A DNA stretch of 64,000 nt from an uncultured Chlorobiaceae bacterium. GTDB lineage: Bacteria > Bacteroidota > Chlorobiia > Chlorobiales > Chlorobiaceae. Below are positions 1 through 8,680 of the stretch, piece after piece. Under the pieces are notes generated by a model, which saw only the letters and a program-made list of their open reading frames with translations, searched no databases and had not been told where the DNA came from. A program made the position numbers and the translations under genes. The first letter of the stretch is position 1, and every line of letters begins with the position of its first letter. The stretch is taken from assembly GCA_903866255.1 (NCBI GenBank), contig CAIPMW010000009.1, forward strand, positions 1 to 64,000. Reading direction: 5' to 3'.

Positions 1-94
1 CCAGGTGATCACCTCTTCCCATTCCGAACAGAGTAGTTAAGCCCTGGAGAGCCGATGGTACTGCCTAAAAGCGGGAGAGTAGGTCGTCGCCGAG
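1..94 (+). rRNA. rrf: 5S ribosomal RNA, 3' part
   Basis: The window opens inside a 5S rRNA gene. The conserved loop-B/helix-III stretch containing TTCCGAACAGAGTAGTTAAG is present, as is the later GGTACTGC...GGGAGAGTAGGTCGTCGCC segment. About 25 nt of the 5' end lie outside the window, so an rRNA operon ends here. The 3' boundary is approximate. Confidence 0.93.
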
Positions 95-109
95 TTTTTA
101 TCACAGCTC

Positions 110-140
110 AAGCCCATCACTCGATGGGCTTTGCTGTTTC
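110..140 (+). terminator. rRNA operon terminator hairpin
   Basis: A perfect 9-bp inverted repeat, AAGCCCATC / GATGGGCTT with loop ACTC, lies 15 nt after the 5S sequence. It is followed by a weak T-rich stretch. The convergent bchJ gene ends at 148, so the hairpin may serve both strands. Confidence 0.6.
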
Positions 141-147
141 AGCTCTT

Positions 148-720
148 TCAGATTTCACATCGATACTGGCAGCGTATGCTCTTGTTTTCTTTTCGGATAT
201 CTGCCTTGATTACAGCTTTTTTATTCACCAGCTCCTGTAAAAGGGTTGTGAAGGTACCGAGGTAGAAGTTCCCTACCACTGGCTGCGTTGGGAAGGTTAC
301 CCGGACGGATATCTCAGGTGGACGGCTCAGGGTGTATGCGAACTCCCCACTTCCTGCAAACGTCCATGCATTTTTGCTGATGGCGAAAAAGAGCAGTCTG
401 AAAGCAGGGCGAGGCGGGAGAAGTTTTACTATCCTCTGGAAGATGCCTGGAATACGGACTTTCAGCAAGTATCGTGCAGTTCTTTCACCGGAATCTTTCA
501 GGATACTTGCGGTTGCTGTGTCCCCTATCTCTTTTTGAAGCGCACCAACCAGTGTGTGAAATTTGGTCTCTTCAGTCATCTCTTTTGGCAGATTTCCAAT
601 AAGATACCCCTGGCCTATTTTACGCAGCATGTTTTCTGCTTTTGTTTTACCGTAGGTGGCTTCAAGAGCGGCAACTGTCTGGATAATGGAATTAGGTCCT
701 ATTTTTGATGGCGTAGTCAT
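148..720 (-). CDS. bchJ: BchJ, bacteriochlorophyll biosynthesis V4R-domain protein
   Basis: This 190-residue protein matches BchJ of green sulfur bacteria. It has an N-terminal helical part, the central segment RYLLKVRIPGIFQRIVKLLP and a V4R-like small-molecule-binding domain in the second half. BchJ was long annotated as the 4-vinyl (8-vinyl) reductase. From family knowledge, the true 8-vinyl reductase in Chlorobaculum is BciA, and BchJ more likely assists as a substrate carrier. It starts with ATG at 720 and runs convergently toward the rRNA operon. The short gap to the lipoprotein gene upstream allows cotranscription. The family call is firm but the biochemical role is uncertain. Confidence 0.85.
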   Translation of the reverse strand: MTTPSKIGPNSIIQTVAALEATYGKTKAENMLRKIGQGYLIGNLPKEMTEETKFHTLVGALQKEIGDTATASILKDSGERTARYLLKVRIPGIFQRIVKLLPPRPAFRLLFFAISKNAWTFAGSGEFAYTLSRPPEISVRVTFPTQPVVGNFYLGTFTTLLQELVNKKAVIKADIRKENKSIRCQYRCEI

Positions 721-736
721 ATAAATTTGTTTTTGG

Positions 737-1840
737 TTACAGGACTTTGATATGTATATCGATATGTTCTGCGCTCCAGTGCGCCCGAACAGTCACTTTC
801 TCAGGATAATATCCGAAGGGTTCGGCTGGCAGAAAAGGGTTGACGGAGCCTGGATTCCATGGTGACTTTGTCTCGTTTTTTTTTCTGTTTGAAGAGTAGG
901 CGCTGATGGTATAACTGCCAGGAGGCAACTCTTTGAACGAGTAGTGAAATACTCCTTTTTTATTCCGTGATGCCGTTGTGCTGAAGGATGCTGTCGGGGT
1001 TGATGCTTCAACAACAATTTCTTCTCCTGAAGCAAAACATCTTCCCGAAATACCTCCTGTTTCGGATGGAGCAGGCGGCGTTTTGACTGACGACGGTTGA
1101 GATTTTCTGGAAAGTTCTGAAAACCTGAAAATCAGATTGGCAGAGCCGGCTGGCACAAGCGCTGTACTGCACAGGCCAATCTCTTCTGAACCCGGAGCGA
1201 AATGCAGGTCATTGTTTTTGTCGTTTATCGCAATGATTCTGTATGAGCCAGCAGCAATGTGGTGAAATGAGAAGGTGCCGGTTATATCTGCCTGAACGAG
1301 GTAGTCGGGTATGTTTTGCAGCAGGTCTCCTGTACCGGTGGTTCCTGGGTCTTCAGCAAAAGCGAGTATCAGCGCATTTGTAGCAGGTGAAAAGTCATTA
1401 TTGATCACCTTTCCACTGATAGTACTGTTATTGATAGTCGCACCTGTGGAAAAAGTCAGGGCATAAGGAGCGGCAAAGGTTCGCCCCATGTTGTCCCTGA
1501 GTGTTTTATTGAGGGTGATGCTATAGGTTTGGTTGCGTGCCAGTGGTTTATCTACGCTTAATTCAGCGTTTTTGCCGTCGATGGTTATGTCGTACACACC
1601 GATGGAGGGAGAAAAGATAAGGGCGTTGAGTAATTGCCGTGCAGTAACTTCATGATTGAAAGTCAGTCTGATTATGCCTGTTGATACATTAAGGCTCAAC
1701 GGTGCAGGATCGGAGAATAGTATTCGTAACGGGTCGGTATTTGTCGGGCCTCCTGAGGGAGGGATATCGGAAGCACAGCCGCTGGCAATCCAGAGCAGGA
1801 GCATGAAGAGCATGTTTATTGGGCGGGAGGCACTCTGCAT
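737..1840 (-). CDS. Lipoprotein with bacterial Ig-like (Big_5/SbsA-type) domain
   Basis: This is a predicted outer-membrane or periplasmic lipoprotein. It has a hydrophobic signal followed by a lipobox ending IASGC, then a proline/glycine linker. An Ig-like domain follows, with the typical phrase about a functional threshold (IRLTFNHEV and TYSITLNKTLRDNMG). The C-terminal part looks like carboxypeptidase-regulatory-like beta folds (SGKVINNDF, PGSYTISAY). I chose the ATG at 1840 over the GTG at 1858 because a GAAGGA ribosome-binding site lies just upstream of it. Members are common in the Bacteroidota/Chlorobiota lineage, often at the cell surface. No enzymatic function is visible. It lies 16 bp upstream of bchJ on the same strand. 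Confidence 0.8.
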   Translation of the reverse strand: MQSASRPINMLFMLLLWIASGCASDIPPSGGPTNTDPLRILFSDPAPLSLNVSTGIIRLTFNHEVTARQLLNALIFSPSIGVYDITIDGKNAELSVDKPLARNQTYSITLNKTLRDNMGRTFAAPYALTFSTGATINNSTISGKVINNDFSPATNALILAFAEDPGTTGTGDLLQNIPDYLVQADITGTFSFHHIAAGSYRIIAINDKNNDLHFAPGSEEIGLCSTALVPAGSANLIFRFSELSRKSQPSSVKTPPAPSETGGISGRCFASGEEIVVEASTPTASFSTTASRNKKGVFHYSFKELPPGSYTISAYSSNRKKNETKSPWNPGSVNPFLPAEPFGYYPEKVTVRAHWSAEHIDIHIKVL

Positions 1841-1965
1841 GAAAATCCTTCGGATCACTGGTGAGAGAGGCTTGATTGTATCTGACCGTGAAAATTCGTA
1901 AATTAGAAACTAATGTAGTTCTATAAAAGTTTTTCGTGAAAAATTATAGATTGAGTGCCATATAG

Positions 1966-3441
1966 ATGCCCAGACAAAATTATAAGGTTCTTTACGTCTC
2001 CGGTGAAGTTTCTCCTTTTGTAAGAATCAGCCAATTGGCTGATTTTATGGCATCTTTTCCCCAGGCTATCGAAGAAGAGGGTTTTGAGGCTCGTATCATG
2101 ATGCCAAAGTATGGCACTATTAATGATCGAAAGTTCCGACTCCATGATGTGTTGCGTCTCTCCGATATTGAGGTTCAGCTTAAAGAGAAAACCGACTTGC
2201 TGAATGTCAAGGTAACGGCGTTGCCTTCAAGCAAGATCCAGACATATTTCCTTTATAACGAAAAATATTTCAAGCGCAACGGTTTTTTTACAGAAACCTG
2301 TAACGGAAGTGATCTTAAGGGAAGCACAGACAAGATTGTCTTTTTTAATATTGGCGTGCTTGAGACCCTGCTGCGTCTGGGTTGGAAGCCTGACATTATC
2401 CATTGTCATGACTGGCATGCCAGTCTTATTCCTCTTCTGTTGAAGACGGTTTATGCATCCAATGCGTTTTTCAGGGATATAAAAACTGTGTTGACCATTC
2501 ATAATATTTATCGTCAGGGAGTCCTTCCATACAAGGCGTTTCAGAGGTCATTGCCTGACGAAGTCTGCTCAGGGCTCTATTGCCCCCATGACGATGTGAA
2601 CATGCTTTATACTGGTGTTGAACATGTTGATCTCCTCACGACAACTTCCCGGCTGTATGCTGAGGAGATTGTTCGCGATGGCCCCAGGGCTTATGGCCTT
2701 GGGCGGATTCTTGAAGAGTCCAGGGCGACGTTATATGGTATTATCAACGGCATTGACAGCAGGCAGTGGAATGCCTCAACAGACAAGCTTATAAAAAAGC
2801 GGTATAGTCTGGAACATTTGGAGGGAAAGCTGGAGAATAAAAAAGCGCTGCTTGAGCATGCTGGCCTGCCCTGGCGCGAAGGAGTGCCTCTGGTGGGGGT
2901 TATTGCCAATTTTGATGAATTTCAGGGCGCTGATCTCCTTCTGCAGAGTCTTGAAAAGCTTCTTTCCCTCGATATTCAGCTTCTTGTCAGTGGTTCAGGT
3001 GACAAGAAATATGAAACATTGTTTCAGGATTTTGTTCTGAAGCATCCTGGGCAGATGAGCGTTCAGGCTGAATATTCTGATACTTTGTTTCACCTTCTTA
3101 TTGCGGGTCTGGATATTCTGCTTATGCCTGGCATGATTGAGTCATGCGGTATGATGCAGATGTTTGCCATGAATTATGGTACAATACCTGTCGCTTATGC
3201 TTCCGGCGGAGTTGTTGAAACCATAGTGGATCATACCGACAGGAGAGGCTCAGGGTTTCTTTTTTATGATTATACTGCCGAATCGCTTGTTGGCAAGCTT
3301 GGTGACGCTCTCCAATGCTTCCATGACGAGGAGTGCTGGCCGCAGATTATGGCTGAGGCTATGACTCGCGACTTTACCTGGAAAAATTCAGCTCAAGAGT
3401 ATGACCATCTCTACCGCGAACTTCTTGAACCACAGGGATGA
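1966..3441 (+). CDS. glgA: Glycogen/starch synthase family (GT5) protein, GlgA-like
   Basis: This 491-residue protein has the two-Rossmann-domain GT5 layout. It opens KVLYVSGEVSPF, has the IIHCHDWHASLIPLLL motif at about 147 and INGID near 262, and ends with the acidic C-terminal motif IESCGMMQMFAMNYGTIP. GT5 enzymes add glucose from ADP-glucose to glycogen. Two hallmark motifs are altered. The N-terminal KTGGL loop reads VRISQL, and the SRL..QKG segment with its essential Arg/Lys reads ANFDEFQGA. The protein may therefore be a divergent paralogue with weak or different activity. It overlaps gmhB by 4 bp (ATGA), suggesting translational coupling. Confidence 0.82.
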   Translation: MPRQNYKVLYVSGEVSPFVRISQLADFMASFPQAIEEEGFEARIMMPKYGTINDRKFRLHDVLRLSDIEVQLKEKTDLLNVKVTALPSSKIQTYFLYNEKYFKRNGFFTETCNGSDLKGSTDKIVFFNIGVLETLLRLGWKPDIIHCHDWHASLIPLLLKTVYASNAFFRDIKTVLTIHNIYRQGVLPYKAFQRSLPDEVCSGLYCPHDDVNMLYTGVEHVDLLTTTSRLYAEEIVRDGPRAYGLGRILEESRATLYGIINGIDSRQWNASTDKLIKKRYSLEHLEGKLENKKALLEHAGLPWREGVPLVGVIANFDEFQGADLLLQSLEKLLSLDIQLLVSGSGDKKYETLFQDFVLKHPGQMSVQAEYSDTLFHLLIAGLDILLMPGMIESCGMMQMFAMNYGTIPVAYASGGVVETIVDHTDRRGSGFLFYDYTAESLVGKLGDALQCFHDEECWPQIMAEAMTRDFTWKNSAQEYDHLYRELLEPQG

Positions 3442-4031
3442 TAACGCAAAAAATCAAGGTCCTTTTTCTTGATCGGGATGGTACTATCAATCAGGATACT
3501 GGCTCTTACATCGCTTCAAGAGAGCAACTGCTGCTCATTGATCGTGCTGGCGAGGCGATTGCGCTTGCAAGGCGTGCCGGCTTTCGAATTGTTATTGTGA
3601 CCAACCAGGCGGGGATTGCCAGAGGGATTGCCACCATAGAGCAGGTAGAGGGGGTAAACCGGTATCTCAATCAACTGCTCACGGCAAAAGATGCAGGATT
3701 TGACCGCTGTTATTACTGTCCCTTTCATCCAGACTATCCCCATCCTGAATACGACCGGTTTGCTGATTTCAGGAAACCGGCGACAGGTATGGTTGAGCAG
3801 GCAATTGATGAATTTCTCGCGGAAGGGCTCATCGTTGACAGATCTGCATCGTTTTTTGTTGGAGATAAAACACTTGATGTTGAGTGTGGTTTGCGTGCCG
3901 GGCTCAGGCCTGTGCTGGTAAGGACAGGGCATAACGAAGAAGAGCTCTGCTTTGCACAAAATATTATTCCTGAATTTGTGGCTGATGATCTCTATCAAGC
4001 TGTTACGGAGTACATTCTGGCCTCTTCATGA
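3438..4031 (+). CDS. gmhB: D-glycero-D-manno-heptose 1,7-bisphosphate 7-phosphatase (HAD family)
   Basis: This 197-residue HAD phosphatase carries the nucleophile motif FLDRDGTIN near the N-terminus, the second motif IVIVTNQAGIARG and the acid motif VGDKTLDVECG. A GmhB-type zinc-binding cluster CYYCPFHPDYPH lies in the middle. GmhB removes the 7-phosphate in ADP-heptose synthesis for the LPS inner core, acting in the cytoplasm. The start codon overlaps the stop of the GlgA-like gene (ATGA), so the two are probably coupled. The length is normal for the family. Confidence 0.9.
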   Translation: MITQKIKVLFLDRDGTINQDTGSYIASREQLLLIDRAGEAIALARRAGFRIVIVTNQAGIARGIATIEQVEGVNRYLNQLLTAKDAGFDRCYYCPFHPDYPHPEYDRFADFRKPATGMVEQAIDEFLAEGLIVDRSASFFVGDKTLDVECGLRAGLRPVLVRTGHNEEELCFAQNIIPEFVADDLYQAVTEYILASS

Positions 4032-4068
4032 TGTTATTGTCTCGTTTGACGTCAGATGATAGCGCCGC

Positions 4069-5193
4069 ATGCTGACGCTTTACGTGCATATTCCGTTCTG
4101 TAAGGCTCGTTGCTCCTATTGTGATTTTTATCTTGTTACAAAGAAGGAGCATATCAATGCTTTTTTCAGGGCGCTTTCCCTTGAGACCGCTGCTCGCTCT
4201 GCTGATCTCAAGGGAACGGTCATCAGTGCCATCCATTTTGGAGGAGGTACACCATCGTTTGTGCCAGTGCGTTTTCTTGCCGGATGGCTTGACCAGCTTC
4301 GCTCGCTTTGTACGTTTGCTGCCGACATTGAAATTGCCCTTGAGGCCAATCCCGAAGATCTTTCGGCAGAGATAATGGACGAGCTTCGTGCAGCGGGGAT
4401 AACGCGACTCAGTTTGGGGGTGCAATCATTTATTCCTGAAAAGCTTAAGATACTTGGTCGGAAGCATGGTGTGCCTGAGTCGCGGCGGGTAACTGCTGGT
4501 GCGCTCCAGAAGTTCGACTCAGTGAGCGTGGATCTTATTTGCGGAGTTCCAGGAGAGGATCTTGCGATGTGGAATGCCGATTTTCATGAGGCGCTGTCGT
4601 ATCACCCTCACCATCTTTCCGTCTATATGCTCTCGGTTGAGCCGAAGACACAGATCCATCGTACGATAGCAAAGGGGATACTTGCTGCTCCTGATGATGC
4701 CGTGCAGGCCTCATTCTATGAAGTGGCAATGAGTGAAGCGGCTCTTCATGGGTACAGCCATTATGAGGTCTCCAATTTTTGTCTGCCGGGTCATCATTCC
4801 CGTTATAACCTTGCAAGCTGGAAGCGTGAGCCATACCTTGGCTTTGGCCCTTCAGCCCACAGTTTTCTTGTTGCTGAGAAGCGTGAAATCCGCATGGCCA
4901 ATGTATCAAGCTTGACCCGATATATGGCCGCACCCGCTCATGCTGTTGTGTTTCATGAAGAGTTGTCGGCTGAAGAGCGGTTTACTGAAAAGGTTTTTCT
5001 CTCGCTTCGAATAAACTGCGGTCTTGATGTTGAGTTTTTGCGAAAAGAAAATAAATTGGGGCATCGCGTTGCAGAGAGTATTGATCAATTTGCCGGGAAA
5101 GGGTGGATTCGGCTTGATGCGGGGCTCCTTTACCTGACGGAAAAAGGTTTTTTGTTTGCCGATTATATAGCAGCGGCTCTTATTGTCGCTTAA
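4069..5193 (+). CDS. hemW: Radical SAM heme chaperone HemW (coproporphyrinogen-oxidase-like)
   Basis: This 374-residue radical SAM protein opens LTLYVHIPFCKARCSYCDFY, the CxxxCxxC cluster of the HemN/HemW family, close to the N-terminus as in HemW. Further matches are FGGGTPS, the EANPEDL motif and the LSLGVQSF motif. HemW-type proteins bind heme and are thought to deliver it to targets; true HemN oxidases are longer and have an extra N-terminal region. It follows gmhB by 37 bp and probably belongs to the same transcript. Older annotations call this family oxygen-independent coproporphyrinogen III oxidase. Confidence 0.87.
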   Translation: MLTLYVHIPFCKARCSYCDFYLVTKKEHINAFFRALSLETAARSADLKGTVISAIHFGGGTPSFVPVRFLAGWLDQLRSLCTFAADIEIALEANPEDLSAEIMDELRAAGITRLSLGVQSFIPEKLKILGRKHGVPESRRVTAGALQKFDSVSVDLICGVPGEDLAMWNADFHEALSYHPHHLSVYMLSVEPKTQIHRTIAKGILAAPDDAVQASFYEVAMSEAALHGYSHYEVSNFCLPGHHSRYNLASWKREPYLGFGPSAHSFLVAEKREIRMANVSSLTRYMAAPAHAVVFHEELSAEERFTEKVFLSLRINCGLDVEFLRKENKLGHRVAESIDQFAGKGWIRLDAGLLYLTEKGFLFADYIAAALIVA

Positions 5194-5221
5194 GCCACTA
5201 TTATCAGAGTACGTTTTATCC

Positions 5222-7861
5222 ATGAGACACCGGACGATTAACCGCATACTTGCTGCCGTTCTTTTTTTTGTCGCTGAATATTTATACCTCCGCACCATGG
5301 CCCCCACCTTTTCGTTCTGGGATTGCGGAGAGTTTATTGCCACTGCTGTTACCCTTGGAATTCCCCATCCTCCGGGTGCGCCGCTTTTTCTGCTGCTCGG
5401 GCGTCTCTTCTCCATGATTCCTTTGTTCAGTGATGCCGGGGCACGGGTGAACCTTATCAGCACCCTTGCCAGTGCGGCAACCATCATGTTGACCTACCTG
5501 ATTATTGTGCGGTTGATTACCCATTATCGCAAGAGTGAGCCTGACTTGTGGAGCCTGCCTGAAAAGGTATCAGCCTATGGCGGGGCTGTTGTGGGAGCGG
5601 TGGCTCTTGCCTTGTCCGACAGCTTCTGGTTCAATGCCGTTGAGGCGGAGGTGTACGCTCTTTCATCACTCTTTACAGCTCTGGTTGTCTGGTTGATTCT
5701 TCGCTGGTATGAAGAGGATCCGGCACCAGGCCATGAACGGTGGCTGTTGCTTGTGATCTACATTATCGGGCTTTCCATAGGAGTTCATCTGCTCAGTCTG
5801 CTCGCCGTTTTTGCCGTTGCACTGCTCTACTACTTCAAGAAATATGAGGTTACGGTTAAATCCTTTGCACTTTTTACTGTTGCATCGTCCGGACTTTTTT
5901 TCCTGATTTATATTGGCATTATCAAAGGCCTTCCGATACTGCTGCAACATACCTCGTGGTGGGGTTTTGCACTCTTTCTCATACTGCTTGGCTATGCTAC
6001 ATGGTATTCGCACATCAACCGAATGGCTCTGCTCAATACCATGTTGATCTCTCTTTTTCTGATCGTTATCGGCTATACCTCTTATGGTATGATCTCGGTG
6101 CGTGCGCAGGCAGGGCCGCCGATCAACGAAAATAATCCATCGACCTCCGAGGCTTTTTTCTCTTACCTTAATCGCGATCAGTACGGGGAGATGCCGCTCT
6201 GGCCGAGGCGGTGGTCTCCTGAGCCAGTACATCAGTACTACTATAAGCAGTATTCGAGCGACCTCGACTATTTTCTCTCTTACCAGTTGGACAACATGTA
6301 CCTCCGTTATTTTGGCTGGCAGTTTATTGGCAGGGAGCATGATATGGAGGGGGCTGGAGTTGATTGGTCTGTGCTGTGGGGAATTCCCTTTTTTGTCGGA
6401 CTTGCTGGCGCAATAAGTCATTTCAGACGGCAGTGGAAAATGGGGCTGGTTGTTACCACACTTTTTGTGCTTACTGGCGCAGCGCTGGTGATCTATCTTA
6501 ACCAGACAGAACCTCAGGCGCGTGAGCGTGATTACAGTTATGCTGGCAGTTTTTTTGCCTTTGCTCTCTGGATAGGGATCGGGATTGAGAGTATCTGGCA
6601 GTGGCTTGTCAAGCGTTTGAAGCTTGTTGGTCGCAGGCCGCAGGTGCTTGTTGCCGCCCTGACGGTTTGTGCCGGGGTGTTTCTGATTAATGGCCGGATG
6701 TTACAGGCAAACTATCGTATGCACGACCGTTCAGGGAATTTTGTGCCTTGGGACTGGGCATGGAATATGCTCCAGAGCTGTGAAAAAGATGCTATCCTGT
6801 TTACCAATGGTGATAATGATACCTTTCCTTTGTGGTATCTGCAGGAGGTTGAACGCATTCGTACTGACGTTCGTGTGGTCAACCTGAGTCTTGCCAATAC
6901 CGGATGGTATCTCCACCAGTTGAAAAACAGCACCCCGCGTGGGGCAAAACCGGTTGCGTTCAGTTTGGGTGATGGTGAGATTGATGCCATCACCTATCTC
7001 CCAATTGACTCTGTTGATGCCGTACTTCCTTCATCGGTTGCTCGGCGGGAGCTGTTGCGTGAGTCGAGCCTTCGAGGCCTTTCGTTGCCTGCTGAGCCGG
7101 TTGACACCATGACCTGGCTGCTGAAACCGGGGTTTGTGTACAATAATCAGGGCTACCTTCGCCCCCAGGATATTGCTGTGTATGAGATTCTGATGAATAA
7201 TTTTGCCAGACGGCCGATCTATTTTGCTCTGACGGTTGATCCCGAAAGCATGATTGGCCTCGAAAACTATCTGCGTCTTGATGGTCTGGCCTACAGGGTT
7301 GTGCCGCTTAAAAGTTCCGATACAATGAGTTATGTCGATCCGGTGCTTTTGTACAGAAACCTTGTCCAGCTCTACAAGTACAGAAATCTTAATAATCGTG
7401 AGGTTACCCTTGAGGAGACCTCACGGAGATTGTGTGGCAACTATCCTCCTCTTTTTGTTCGACTTGCTCTTGAGCTGGCGGCAGACCCTTCGGGAGTGGT
7501 TCCAATACGTGATGCCTCTGGCGCCGTAAGGAGTATCAAGCGTGGAGAACTTGCATTGCAGGTGCTTGATACTTCTGCGAGATTTCTGCCGCTTGGACAG
7601 TATCCTCTGAATCCCGAAATTGCTGGTTCGGTGATTGCCCTGTATGTTCTCCTTGGTGAAAAGCAGAAAACCTCTTTGTATATTGATTACCTTGAAAAGT
7701 TGAGCAGCCACTCATCACCGGGCATGGATCCTCGTCTTTATTATGCACTGGCGAGAGCGTATAGTGATGTTGGCAGAAAGGAGGAGGCGCAGCGTATCGT
7801 CGAGTCGCTTGCTGCAGAGCTGAAAGAGCCTGAATTGATCAAAGAATTTGAAACAAAATAA
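5222..7861 (+). CDS. DUF2723 (GT117-type) integral membrane protein
   Basis: This large membrane protein of about 879 residues begins RTINRILAAVLFFVAEYLYL and carries the DUF2723 signature with WDCGEFIATAVTLGIPHPPG near residue 35. Roughly ten hydrophobic segments occupy residues 1-480, followed by a soluble C-terminal part with TPR-like helices at the end. The fold resembles protein O-mannosyltransferases, and such proteins are assigned to glycosyltransferase family GT117 with lipid-linked sugar donors. The acceptor is unknown. I chose the ATG at 5222, since the ORF-track start at 5183 is a TTG overlapping hemW. The gene ends 5 bp before lpxA. Confidence 0.85.
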   Translation: MRHRTINRILAAVLFFVAEYLYLRTMAPTFSFWDCGEFIATAVTLGIPHPPGAPLFLLLGRLFSMIPLFSDAGARVNLISTLASAATIMLTYLIIVRLITHYRKSEPDLWSLPEKVSAYGGAVVGAVALALSDSFWFNAVEAEVYALSSLFTALVVWLILRWYEEDPAPGHERWLLLVIYIIGLSIGVHLLSLLAVFAVALLYYFKKYEVTVKSFALFTVASSGLFFLIYIGIIKGLPILLQHTSWWGFALFLILLGYATWYSHINRMALLNTMLISLFLIVIGYTSYGMISVRAQAGPPINENNPSTSEAFFSYLNRDQYGEMPLWPRRWSPEPVHQYYYKQYSSDLDYFLSYQLDNMYLRYFGWQFIGREHDMEGAGVDWSVLWGIPFFVGLAGAISHFRRQWKMGLVVTTLFVLTGAALVIYLNQTEPQARERDYSYAGSFFAFALWIGIGIESIWQWLVKRLKLVGRRPQVLVAALTVCAGVFLINGRMLQANYRMHDRSGNFVPWDWAWNMLQSCEKDAILFTNGDNDTFPLWYLQEVERIRTDVRVVNLSLANTGWYLHQLKNSTPRGAKPVAFSLGDGEIDAITYLPIDSVDAVLPSSVARRELLRESSLRGLSLPAEPVDTMTWLLKPGFVYNNQGYLRPQDIAVYEILMNNFARRPIYFALTVDPESMIGLENYLRLDGLAYRVVPLKSSDTMSYVDPVLLYRNLVQLYKYRNLNNREVTLEETSRRLCGNYPPLFVRLALELAADPSGVVPIRDASGAVRSIKRGELALQVLDTSARFLPLGQYPLNPEIAGSVIALYVLLGEKQKTSLYIDYLEKLSSHSSPGMDPRLYYALARAYSDVGRKEEAQRIVESLAAELKEPELIKEFETK

Positions 7862-7866
7862 CTATT

Positions 7867-8667
7867 ATGCGGAGTGCGATTCATTCAACTGCGATTATTG
7901 GCCAGAGTGCAATTTTAGGAGAGGGTGTCAGTGTTGGCGCCTTTACCGTTATTGAGGATGATGTCGAAATCGGCGCTGGTACCACAATATGGCCCCATGT
8001 TCATATTGCATCAGGCGCACGAATAGGAAGTGGCTGCAAGATCTATTCAGGTGCGGTGCTCTCCACAGAGCCCCAGGATCTCAAATTTTCTGGTGAAAAA
8101 ACCTTTCTTTATGTCGGAGACCGGACGGTTGTTCGAGAGTGCGTTACACTGAATCGTGGCACCTTGGCTAGCGGGAAGACCGTCATTGGCTCCGACAATC
8201 TCTTTATGGCTTATTCTCATGTTGGCCATGACTGTTTGATTGGGAGTCATGTTGTCGTTGCAAATTGTGTCCCGTTTGGCGGTCATTGTGAGGTTGGTGA
8301 TTATGTGGTTGTTGGAGGGCTTTCCGGTGTGCACCAGTTTGTCCGGATCGGACGTTTCTCAATGGTGGGGGCACTGTCAAGGGCTACGCTTGATGTTCCA
8401 CCCTTTGTCATGGCCTCCGGGCATGAGTCATTCCGTTTTGAGGGTCTTAACAGTATTGGTCTGAAACGGAGGGGCTTTACTTCGGAAAAGATAACCCTCA
8501 TTAAAGATGCCTATCGGATTATTTTTCAGTCGGGACTTCTTCTTGCTAACGCTATCGAGAAGGTAAAGTTGGAACTGCCTCCTGAGCCGGAACTGCTGGA
8601 GATTCTTGACTTTTTCGCAGCAGGCAGCCATGGCAGAAAATTTATCAGGCCTTTCAATCACAAATAG
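7867..8667 (+). CDS. lpxA: Acyl-[ACP]-UDP-N-acetylglucosamine O-acyltransferase
   Basis: LpxA catalyses the first step of lipid A synthesis, moving a 3-hydroxyacyl chain from ACP to UDP-GlcNAc. The 266 residues match the family length. The N-terminal half is a left-handed parallel beta helix of hexapeptide repeats (IHSTAIIGQSAILGEGVSVG). It carries the characteristic AYSHVGHDC with the catalytic histidine and the HQFVRIG segment. The C-terminus is helical. It is separated by 5 bp from the GT117 gene upstream, so an envelope operon is likely. The ROK kinase follows 13 bp downstream. Confidence 0.94.
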   Translation: MRSAIHSTAIIGQSAILGEGVSVGAFTVIEDDVEIGAGTTIWPHVHIASGARIGSGCKIYSGAVLSTEPQDLKFSGEKTFLYVGDRTVVRECVTLNRGTLASGKTVIGSDNLFMAYSHVGHDCLIGSHVVVANCVPFGGHCEVGDYVVVGGLSGVHQFVRIGRFSMVGALSRATLDVPPFVMASGHESFRFEGLNSIGLKRRGFTSEKITLIKDAYRIIFQSGLLLANAIEKVKLELPPEPELLEILDFFAAGSHGRKFIRPFNHK

Positions 8668-8680
8668 TTATTCCTGCGCT

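Noticed and set aside
5666-6421. 251-codon minus-strand ORF
   Set aside because: It is antisense to the DUF2723 membrane protein; the composition is typical of a reversed hydrophobic gene.
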